This document shows positions 6,447 through 11,724 of a DNA stretch of 11,724 bases, piece after piece. The translations under genes and the position numbers were made by a program. The notes below the pieces were generated by a model, which worked only from the letters and a program-made list of their open reading frames with translations, made no database searches and was not told the origin of the DNA. The first letter of the stretch is position 1. Each line of letters opens with the position of its first letter. Source of the stretch: Clostridia bacterium (GTDB lineage Bacteria > Bacillota > Clostridia > Christensenellales > Borkfalkiaceae); NCBI GenBank assembly GCA_029063275.1, contig JAIDOO010000373.1, positions 3,498 through 15,221 of the forward strand. The letters run 5' to 3'.

Positions 6447-7211
6447 ATGGGAAAAATTATAGCATTTACTAACAAAAAAGGCGGTGTTGGAAAGACCACC
6501 ACCGCCGTGAATATGGCGGCATACTGTGCAGGTGCGGGCAATAAGGTTCTTGTTGTGGACATTGACTCGCAGGGCAATGCAACGACAGCCCTCGGTTTTT
6601 CTAAGGGAGCTTTGAAAAAGTCGGTATACAACGTACTGGTTGACGACGATACCGCTGCGGCAAATATTTTGAACACCAAAGTGCCCGGTCTTGACATTTT
6701 GCCTGCGAACGTAGATTTGAGCGGAGCGGAAGTAGACATAGTTTATAAGCGTAACCGCGAAAAGCTTTTAAAGGAAGCCCTGGACAGGGTAAAGGGCGAA
6801 TACGACTACATATTCATCGATTGCCCGCCTTCGCTCGGACTTCTGACCATAAATGCGTGGGTGGCGTCGGATTCGATTATTATCCCCCTGCAAAGCGAAT
6901 ATTTCGCCTTAGAGGGCGTAAGCCAGCTTATGAGCACGATTGCCCTCGTAAAACAGCATTTAAACCCCAATCTGAAAATCGAGGGTGTAGTAATAACTAT
7001 GTACGACGGCAGGGCGTTGATTTCAAAGCAGATTACCGCCGAAATAAAGAAGTTCTTTAAGGATAAGCTGTACGAGATTATTATTCCCCGCAATATCAGG
7101 CTTGCCGAAGCCCCCAGCCACGGCTTGCCCATTATGTTGCACGACCCCAAGTGTGTAGGAGCGAGAGCTTACGAGGCACTGACCGAAGAATTTTTGTCAA
7201 AACAGAAGTAA
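6447..7211 (+). CDS. parA: Chromosome partitioning ATPase ParA (Soj)
   Basis: A 254-residue ParA/MinD-type ATPase. The deviant Walker A KGGVGKTT (11-18) with its signature lysine, the DIDSQGN motif (38-44) and Walker B FIDCPPSLG (123-131) are all intact, and the protein lacks the extra N-terminal DNA-binding domain of plasmid ParA proteins, so it is the chromosomal Soj type. It binds DNA nonspecifically as an ATP dimer, is stimulated by ParB, and in spore formers also affects DnaA activity. GAGGAG lies three bases before the ATG. parB begins 21 bases downstream. Confidence 0.96.
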   Translation: MGKIIAFTNKKGGVGKTTTAVNMAAYCAGAGNKVLVVDIDSQGNATTALGFSKGALKKSVYNVLVDDDTAAANILNTKVPGLDILPANVDLSGAEVDIVYKRNREKLLKEALDRVKGEYDYIFIDCPPSLGLLTINAWVASDSIIIPLQSEYFALEGVSQLMSTIALVKQHLNPNLKIEGVVITMYDGRALISKQITAEIKKFFKDKLYEIIIPRNIRLAEAPSHGLPIMLHDPKCVGARAYEALTEEFLSKQK

Positions 7212-7232
7212 ATTATAAAGAGGTGAAATTAA

Positions 7233-8147
7233 ATGGCTAAAGGATTAGGCAAGGGGCTTGACGCCCTTTTCGGCGAAACCGAGGCGGCTTACGAGCAGGC
7301 CTTTGAACATAGAAGTGCTTTCGGATATACCGAGGAAGAGGCGAAAAACGCCTCGGATATGGAGCTGGACAAGATTACGGCAAACCCCAACCAGCCCCGT
7401 AAAAACTTTGACGAGCAGGCTTTAAAGGAATTAGCTGAATCGATCAGACAACACGGCGTGATTATGCCAATCGTCGTAAACGACAACGGCGACGGTACAT
7501 ATATGATAATCGCGGGTGAAAGACGTTTCCGTGCAAGCAAGCTTGCGGGACAAAAGACTATCCCCGTAGTTATCAGAAAATATAACGAGCGTGAAATCAA
7601 AGAAATCTCGCTCATAGAAAACTTACAGCGTGAGGACTTAAACCCCATCGAAGCGGCAACGGCTATGAAGCAGTTGATGAACGACTATAAGCTGACCCAG
7701 GACGAACTCGCCGAAAGGATAGGCAAGTCCCGTCCCGCAATCGCCAACACGTTAAGGCTGTTAAACCTCTGCCCCGAGGTTATCTCGCTGGTTGCCGAGG
7801 GCAAGCTGTCGGCGGGACATGCAAGAACAATTGTTCTTTTGCCGCCGCCCCAACAGATAGAGTTTGCCAATGACGCGGTTAAAAACCAGACCTCGGTCAG
7901 AGAGCTGGAAAAAAAGGTGCGTGCTTACAGTATCCCGCCCGAGGTGTTGGAAGAAAAGAAAACTAAGAAGCGTGCGTTGGCTTCGGTTGAATTAAAGCAT
8001 TTAATCGAGAGAATGCGGTTTACGTTCCGCACTAAAATCAGTCTTATCGGTACCGATAAAAAGGGCAGAATTTACATAGACTATTATTCGCGCGACGATC
8101 TTGACCGCATTTCCGAAATTCTGGATATCGTCGACAAACAATCTTAA
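7233..8147 (+). CDS. parB: Chromosome partitioning protein ParB (Spo0J)
   Basis: A 304-residue ParB. The N-terminal GLGKGLDALFG (4-14) is the ParA-stimulating segment. GERRFRAS (95-102) and ENLQREDLNPIEAA (129-142) are the CTP-binding and hydrolysis motifs of the sliding clamp. A helix-turn-helix is predicted at about 154-175 (LTQDELAERIGKSRPAIANT) for parS recognition, and the C-terminal about 50 residues form the dimer domain. Three matching parS sites lie in the window. The start has AGAGGTG upstream. The last codons and TAA fall inside the first hairpin of repeat copy C, so the 3' end of the gene is part of that element. No noc gene follows. Confidence 0.96.
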   Translation: MAKGLGKGLDALFGETEAAYEQAFEHRSAFGYTEEEAKNASDMELDKITANPNQPRKNFDEQALKELAESIRQHGVIMPIVVNDNGDGTYMIIAGERRFRASKLAGQKTIPVVIRKYNEREIKEISLIENLQREDLNPIEAATAMKQLMNDYKLTQDELAERIGKSRPAIANTLRLLNLCPEVISLVAEGKLSAGHARTIVLLPPPQQIEFANDAVKNQTSVRELEKKVRAYSIPPEVLEEKKTKKRALASVELKHLIERMRFTFRTKISLIGTDKKGRIYIDYYSRDDLDRISEILDIVDKQS

Positions 8148-8188
8148 AGTTTGACATCGTATCTTAAATACTCGGGTACTTGATTGGC
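8135..8188 (+). repeat. 3'-end two-hairpin repeat, copy C, overlapping parB stop
   Basis: Hairpin 1 is CAAAC (8135-8139) with GTTTG (8149-8153), and its nine-base loop holds the parB TAA (8145-8147). Hairpin 2 is short, GTA-TCTTAAA-TAC (8159-8171), with the same loop start as copies A and B. The unit ends ACTTGATTGGC (8178-8188). It is in the sense direction of parB, as copies A, B and D are for their genes, and the parB terminator follows 26 bases later. Confidence 0.7.
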
Positions 8189-8214
8189 TTAACTCAAAAC
8201 AAACTTAAAATATT

Positions 8215-8248
8215 AAAATCGGCTTGCCTTTTCGGCAAGCCGATTTTT
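8215..8248 (+). terminator. Strong terminator after parB
   Basis: A perfect 14-bp stem, AAAATCGGCTTGCC (8215-8228) with GGCAAGCCGATTTT (8234-8247), has a five-base loop and a T-run on the plus strand. The A/T base of the stem lets it work in both directions. Confidence 0.92.
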
Positions 8249-8341
8249 GTCAGCCGTGCCAACCTCTTAAAATGAAATCGAATTGTAGCATAATGACTTG
8301 TAAAATTGCACAAAGCAGACAAAGCGATTAAAATTTTTTGT

Positions 8342-8389
8342 AAAACAAATGTTTGCCAATTTTACTCGGAAAGACAAGCCTTAATTGAC
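8342..8389 (+). repeat. Degenerate copy (F) of the 3'-end repeat
   Basis: AAAC-AAAT-GTTT (8343-8354) occupies the place of hairpin 1, and GCCTTAATTGAC (8378-8389) the place of the conserved terminus. The total of 48 bases equals the full copies to within a base or two. Hairpin 2 is not conserved, and no gene stop codon lies next to it. Similarity is suggestive only. Confidence 0.35.
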
Positions 8390-8400
8390 TTAAAACATAA

Positions 8401-8431
8401 TACGCCCCGCGCACTTTGTGCGCGGGGCGTA
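8401..8431. terminator. GC-rich hairpin, possible ypeB terminator
   Basis: A perfect 14-bp stem (TACGCCCCGCGCAC with its complement) closes a three-base TTT loop. On the minus strand it sits about 80 bases past the ypeB stop, but the downstream bases ATTATGTTTTAAG are not a proper T-run, so termination would be weak or need help. It may instead block 3' exonucleases. Confidence 0.55.
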
Positions 8432-8459
8432 AATTTTATCTATGCTTGATAGGCGAAAA

Positions 8460-8509
8460 GTCAATCAAGTAACCGGGTAATAAAGATACCCGCCAGCGGA
8501 GGCACTCCG
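8460..8509 (-). repeat. 3'-end two-hairpin repeat, copy D, after ypeB
   Basis: The unit starts one base after the ypeB TAA. Hairpin 1 is CGGAG-TGC-CTCCG, hairpin 2 is CGGGTA-TCTTTAT-TACCCG, and the end is TTACTTGATTGAC. Both stems differ in sequence from copies A and B yet pair perfectly, while the hairpin 2 loop and terminus are nearly unchanged. This is the copy that best argues for selection on RNA structure. Confidence 0.8.
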
Positions 8510-8510
8510 A

Positions 8511-10379
8511 TTACATTAAGGCTTTGCCCTGTTTGGTGCCGATTACGGTGAACACCTCTGCTTCGTTGCCGGTTTTTGCGTCAACGTAGATATAGTAGGT
8601 GTTGCCCTCGTAGGTGCCGTAGAACTCGTAAGCAAGTACTTCGCCGTCGTTGCCGGGGATAACCGTCAGACGCGAGCCCTCTACTTCGAAACCGCTTGCA
8701 AGCTTGCTTTCGGCTTCGCTCTTCGAAATCGTCGCACTGCCTGCCGTTCTTTCAACGTGGTTTAAAACGTAAGATATACCTTCGAGTCCGGTAACGATAC
8801 CTCTCTGCTCGCAAACCTTTACTTTAATCATATCGGGATAGAACACAACGCCGTCCTGCTCGTAAGCAAAGTTCAGGTTACATGTCGTGCCGTTTTCGCT
8901 CGTCCATACGGCTTTCATATTATCATAACCGAGGTCGGACAGGAAATCCTGTGCAATATCGATGCATCTTTCAACTGAGAAGTTGTGGTCGTTACAAGCC
9001 TTGTAGCTGTTGAACATTACCACTTTTCCGCCCTTTTTGGAAAGCTGTGCCATCATCTCGCCGTCGTCGGTTTTAATAGTAAGGTTGTAGCATTCCAATT
9101 GCTCGGCAATCGTCTCGCCCGTGCAACGTACGTCGGTGGGCTTATAGCTTTCAAAATATTCCTTTGCAAGCTCTTCCGCGCGGGTTGCGTTTATTTCTTC
9201 GAGGTTTTCAAGGTTCTTAGCGGTTACCTTTTTAATGCTGTCCGAAAAAGGTCCGTCGTGAATTTCCTTGGGAGTTTCAATAGCGTTATTTTCAAGATCG
9301 CCGAATGAGGTTGAAAGATTGCTCTGTCTGCCCTTCATTGCGTTAATCATATCCTTTGCCGAAGAGTTTGAAGTAATCTCGTTGAGGATACGCTTCATTT
9401 CGAGGTTGGTTTCGTACATATAGCTGATTGTCGCTTTCTGGCTGTCGCTGAGCTCGCCGCCGTTAGCTACGGTAAAAAGCATACCCTGCGCGCTGTCCGC
9501 CATCTTGTTTACAAACCCCGTCATATTCAGTGTCAGATTGCTTTCGATGGGCATTCTTTCGAGTACGACCTCAGCCATTTCGCTCTCTATTGCAATATCG
9601 CTGAAAAGTCTTACCTGCTCGTTAGCGGAGTTAGAAACTCTCGCCTTAGCAAGATTGGTGTCGAGGTTGTCGACGATAGAGTTCAGTTCGTACAGCGACT
9701 GTGTGTGCACGTCCGCCATATCCGCTTCCATACCGTTATAGTTCAGCCAGCCGAATGTGAGCATAGTGCCCAGCGCAAGGGTGGTTACGCCGAGTGATAT
9801 AACCGCCGCAAGCCAGCCGCCCATGCCGGGCGCGTGCTGTCTTTCCGCTTTGTCCGCACGCTTTTCTGCGCGTACTTTAAGCGCGTGCTCGCGCTTTGCC
9901 TGCTTTTCCGAAATGCGTGCTTCGCGCTTTGCAATGCGCGCTTCCATTTTAGCCTCGCGCTCTTCGCGTATACGCTTTAAACGCGCTTCCTTTGTTTCGT
10001 GTTTAAGCATATCCCTGCGCTCGCGTCTTTTCTCTCTGCGCTCTGCCGCGCGTTCTTTAAAAGCCGCAATCGCGTCAAGACGCTTCTGCTTGTGTTCGAG
10101 CCTTTTTTCAAGGCGCTTCTGTTTTTTCTCCGCTCTGATTTTAGCGGCTTGAAGCTTCTTCTGCTCGCGCGCCTTCTTTTTCGCAAGCTGTTTTTCGGTT
10201 AAAACCTTTTCGCGCTTTGCGTGTTTTACGTTCTTGTTTTTGGTATTTTTAACGGGCTTTTTAGCCGTTGCTTTGGTTGATTTTTTTGCAGTGGTTTTTG
10301 CGGGCTTTTTAGCCGTGCTCTTCTTATTTGTCAGGCTTTCTGCTTTTTCCGCGCCGCTTGAAATTTTTTCCTTACTCAT
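8511..10379 (-). CDS. ypeB: YpeB-like spore germination protein with basic N-terminal extension
   Basis: A 622-residue protein encoded directly after sleB, as ypeB is in Bacillus, where YpeB is needed for SleB stability and localisation in the spore and contains PepSY domains. Residues from about 218 resemble YpeB: a helical domain beginning near HTQSLYELN, then PepSY-like segments (about 390-610). One membrane helix lies at about 189-211. The first 185 residues are unusual: Ala/Lys/Thr repeats (20-50) resembling histone H1 tails, then a charged helix rich in Lys, Arg, Glu and Ala; by my count about 68 of the first 180 residues are Lys or Arg. Bacillus YpeB is about 450 residues and lacks this. 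The ATG at 10379 has AGGAGG six bases upstream, and this site overlaps the sleB stop. Confidence 0.88.
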   Translation of the reverse strand: MSKEKISSGAEKAESLTNKKSTAKKPAKTTAKKSTKATAKKPVKNTKNKNVKHAKREKVLTEKQLAKKKAREQKKLQAAKIRAEKKQKRLEKRLEHKQKRLDAIAAFKERAAERREKRRERRDMLKHETKEARLKRIREEREAKMEARIAKREARISEKQAKREHALKVRAEKRADKAERQHAPGMGGWLAAVISLGVTTLALGTMLTFGWLNYNGMEADMADVHTQSLYELNSIVDNLDTNLAKARVSNSANEQVRLFSDIAIESEMAEVVLERMPIESNLTLNMTGFVNKMADSAQGMLFTVANGGELSDSQKATISYMYETNLEMKRILNEITSNSSAKDMINAMKGRQSNLSTSFGDLENNAIETPKEIHDGPFSDSIKKVTAKNLENLEEINATRAEELAKEYFESYKPTDVRCTGETIAEQLECYNLTIKTDDGEMMAQLSKKGGKVVMFNSYKACNDHNFSVERCIDIAQDFLSDLGYDNMKAVWTSENGTTCNLNFAYEQDGVVFYPDMIKVKVCEQRGIVTGLEGISYVLNHVERTAGSATISKSEAESKLASGFEVEGSRLTVIPGNDGEVLAYEFYGTYEGNTYYIYVDAKTGNEAEVFTVIGTKQGKALM

Positions 10380-10389
10380 TTACAACCTC

Positions 10390-11130
10390 CTATATTGCGA
10401 AAACGTGTTTACCGATAGTGGTAACCGTTTGTCTTCCGAAAATCCACGAGCTGGTCGCTACCGCAGGGTTGTAGTAATAAATACAACCGTAGGTGGGGTC
10501 CCAGCCGTTCATAGCGTCCTGTGCGGCGTTCATTGCCGTCTGGTCGGGTGAAAGGTTAATCTGACCGTCGGAAACCGCGGTAAACGCGCCCTTCTGATAG
10601 ACCACGCCTGAAATAGTGTTGGGGAAGCTTGACGAGGCTACGCGGTTCAGAATAACCGCGCCTACGGCAACCTGTCCCGTATAGCTTTCGCCGCGCGCTT
10701 CCGCGTAAATCGTTTTTGCCAAAAGGTACAAATCCGAACTGGTATAGTTCGAGCTTGCCGAGCTGTTAGATTTCTGCTCGTTTTCAAGTACCTTTACGGA
10801 GTCGTTCATGCCGAGAGCGGCAAAGGTAGCCTTGCCCGCAATTCCGTCCACCGTAAGTCCGTTCTTTTTCTGGAACAGCTTAACCGCTTCAACCGTGCCC
10901 GAACCGTATATGCCGTCCACGGCGCCGTTGTAGTAGCCCCACATTTTAAGTCTGCGTTGCAGTTCCATAACCTCGCCGCCGCTGGCTCCGCGCTTTAATA
11001 CCGCAGTCTGCACGAAGGGCGTCGAGGCGTATTCATCGCTTGTGTAACCCGAATGATTGAATATGGCTGTCGCTGTGCCAACGGTAGCAACCGCAAGCGC
11101 CGCCAGTCCTATTCTAAGTGCTTTTTTCAT
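10390..11130 (-). CDS. sleB: Spore cortex-lytic enzyme SleB
   Basis: A lytic transglycosylase that degrades muramic-lactam cortex peptidoglycan during germination. I choose the ATG at 11130 because AAGGAGG lies four bases upstream; the longer in-frame start at 11211 lacks one and would bury the signal peptide. The 246-residue product has a signal peptide (MKKALRIGLAALAVATVG and on to about 24), a peptidoglycan-binding domain (about 47-106, VMELQRRLKMWGYYNG ... VDGIAGKAT), a Ser/Asn linker, and a Hydrolase_2/SleB catalytic domain from about 133 with YAEARGE (142-148), whose first Glu is the expected catalytic residue. The stop overlaps the ypeB ribosome binding site, giving a coupled sleB-ypeB operon, the usual arrangement for this pair. 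Confidence 0.95.
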   Translation of the reverse strand: MKKALRIGLAALAVATVGTATAIFNHSGYTSDEYASTPFVQTAVLKRGASGGEVMELQRRLKMWGYYNGAVDGIYGSGTVEAVKLFQKKNGLTVDGIAGKATFAALGMNDSVKVLENEQKSNSSASSNYTSSDLYLLAKTIYAEARGESYTGQVAVGAVILNRVASSSFPNTISGVVYQKGAFTAVSDGQINLSPDQTAMNAAQDAMNGWDPTYGCIYYYNPAVATSSWIFGRQTVTTIGKHVFAI

Positions 11131-11159
11131 TTTTCCTCCTTGCTCTGCCATGCGGCGAG

Positions 11160-11187
11160 CTTTTATCTTTAAATAAAAATATGTCAA
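11160..11187 (-). promoter_or_regulatory. Possible sleB promoter
   Basis: On the minus strand TTGACA (11182-11187) and TAAAAG (11160-11165) are 16 bases apart. The -35 is perfect but the -10 is poor. In Bacillus sleB is read by the forespore factor sigma-G; I looked for that pattern here and found no convincing match, so the assignment is weak. Confidence 0.3.
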
Positions 11188-11269
11188 AGGTATACGGTAA
11201 TCACGCCGCATTTTTTTATGCGGATGACAGCCGTTTGCAATTATTATGAATAATACTTAAAAAGTTATT

Positions 11270-11382
11270 CTGTAAACCCGCGAAAAAAATTTGCCGTTAT
11301 AAAAACAAAAGAAAAACAGCCCGCCCTATAGTGCGGTGTCATAGGGATTAAAGCAAGGACGATAATCAGTCCTTGCTTTTTT
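11270..11382 (+). ncRNA. Candidate small RNA or leader ending at a terminator
   Basis: A plus-strand terminator at 11350-11382 has no plus-strand gene in front of it for about 3 kb. A promoter-like TTGCAA-17-TAAAAA (11235-11263) could start a transcript of roughly 110 bases. It would contain CCCTAT/ATAGGG (11324-11346), which overlaps an alternative CCGC/GCGG pairing (11321-11336), then the terminator. No open reading frame or known riboswitch is recognised. Speculative. Confidence 0.3.
11350..11382 (+). terminator. Rho-independent terminator without a clear gene
   Basis: An 11-bp stem AAAGCAAGGAC (11350-11360) with GTCCTTGCTTT (11369-11379) has an eight-base loop and six T residues (11377-11382) on the plus strand. 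The T-run is strong only in the plus direction. Confidence 0.85.
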
Positions 11383-11401
11383 AGTACGATTATGCTATAA
11401 T
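11373..11401 (+). promoter_or_regulatory. Promoter of the ydeI-like gene
   Basis: TATAAT (11396-11401) with TGC before it (extended -10), and TTGCTT (11373-11378) at 17-base spacing. The -35 lies inside the right arm of the preceding terminator. The predicted leader to the ATG at 11440 is about 33 bases. Confidence 0.65.
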
Positions 11402-11439
11402 AAAACTACTATAAACAGTAATTTAACGAGTTGAGTTGT

Positions 11440-11724
11440 ATGTTGCCGAATAATTTATTAGAAGCAAAAAATCGTAATGAATTACGATTATGGCTAACCG
11501 AAAACTATAACAAAGAAAAAGAATGTTGGGTTATAGTAAAGCGTGGTAGACCGCAAAACGATAATACTTTTTGGTATATTGACGCGGTTGAAGAAGCAAT
11601 GTGTTTCGGTTGGATAGACAGTACTACAAAAAGACTTGAAAACGGTGTAACCGCTCAAAGATTAGCGCCGCGCAAGAAAAATTCTTTATGGTCTGAATTA
11701 AATAAAGAGCGTTGCCGTAGAATG
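11440..11724 (+). CDS. YdeI/OmpD-associated family protein, 5' part
   Basis: An open frame of 95 codons runs off the right edge, beginning MLPNNLLEAKNRNELRLWL. WVIVKRG (about 30-36), FWYIDAVEEAMCFGWIDS (about 44-61), QRLAPRKKNSLWSELNKERC (about 73-92) match the COG4430 YdeI/OmpD-associated family, whose biochemical role is not established. The complete family protein is near 190 residues, so about half is missing. The Shine-Dalgarno is poor (GAG only), though the promoter is good. The sequence is more AT-rich with different codon use from the parAB and ftsH genes, which may mean lower expression or later acquisition. Confidence 0.85.
   Translation, partial: MLPNNLLEAKNRNELRLWLTENYNKEKECWVIVKRGRPQNDNTFWYIDAVEEAMCFGWIDSTTKRLENGVTAQRLAPRKKNSLWSELNKERCRRM

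Larger units (their letters stand above)
8248..8510. other. Convergent parB-ypeB intergenic region
   Basis: Past the parB terminator I see no credible gene before ypeB. The region holds a degenerate repeat copy (8342-8389), a GC-rich hairpin (8401-8431) and repeat copy D (8460-8509), each listed separately. The part from 8249 to 8340 shows nothing recognisable. Confidence 0.6.
11131..11439. other. Region between sleB and ydeI-like gene
   Basis: This 309-base divergent region holds the sleB leader, a CCGCAT/ATGCGG hairpin (11206-11223), and on the plus strand a promoter-like pair TTGCAA-17-TAAAAA (11235-11263) followed by a hairpin and a terminator. The last 60 bases carry the promoter of the downstream gene. 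No protein-coding gene is visible. Confidence 0.5.

Noticed and set aside
9757..10202. Open frames opposite or overlapping the ypeB extension
   Set aside because: They arise from the low-complexity Lys/Arg/Glu/Ala codons and have no start signals or recognisable products.
11131..11211. Longer SleB start at 11211
   Set aside because: It would add 27 residues before a clear signal peptide; AAGGAGG lies right before the ATG at 11130.
11160..11240. Sigma-G promoter for sleB
   Set aside because: Expected from biology, but no pair of hexamers with acceptable spacing could be identified by eye.

Overview
The window looks like an origin-proximal chromosome segment of an endospore-forming Firmicute of the class Clostridia, probably an uncultured lineage with moderate GC. 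Three lines support this: rpmH, dnaN, rsmG, parA (soj) and parB (spo0J) lie together; there are DnaA boxes and three parS sites; and there are spore genes (a YyaC-type GPR-like endopeptidase, the cortex-lytic enzyme SleB and its partner YpeB).

Layout, left to right. rpmH (95-229) and dnaN (437-1543) are both on the minus strand. A 370-base divergent region with DnaA-box-like sites separates dnaN from plus-strand rsmG and a SLOG/DUF1273-like gene, which end in a clear terminator. yyaC faces them on the minus strand. The next 640 bases (3692-4334) hold seven same-facing DnaA-box-like sequences, three of them perfect, then two parS sites and the ftsH promoter: the best oriC candidate. ftsH, parA and parB follow on the plus strand, with a third parS between ftsH and parA. 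After a strong terminator come ypeB and sleB on the minus strand, as a tightly coupled sleB-ypeB pair. The right edge holds the start of a YdeI/OmpD-associated family gene.

Functions fit together: chromosome replication (DnaN, oriC), segregation (ParA/ParB/parS), ribosome parts and modification (L34, RsmG), membrane proteolysis (FtsH), and spore germination (SleB, YpeB, YyaC). dnaA, the usual neighbour of dnaN, is absent, and dnaN points toward rpmH, so the ancestral order is rearranged.

The most unusual signal is a family of short structured repeats. Four clear copies (two after dnaN, one at the end of parB, one after ypeB) and two degenerate ones share one design in the sense direction of the upstream gene: a 5-bp hairpin at or next to the stop codon, a second hairpin with a conserved seven-base loop, then a conserved ACYTGATTGRC end. 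Stem sequences differ but pairing is kept, which suggests a 3'-UTR RNA element. A second oddity is a YpeB carrying an N-terminal extension of about 185 residues that is extremely Lys/Arg-rich and histone-tail-like.
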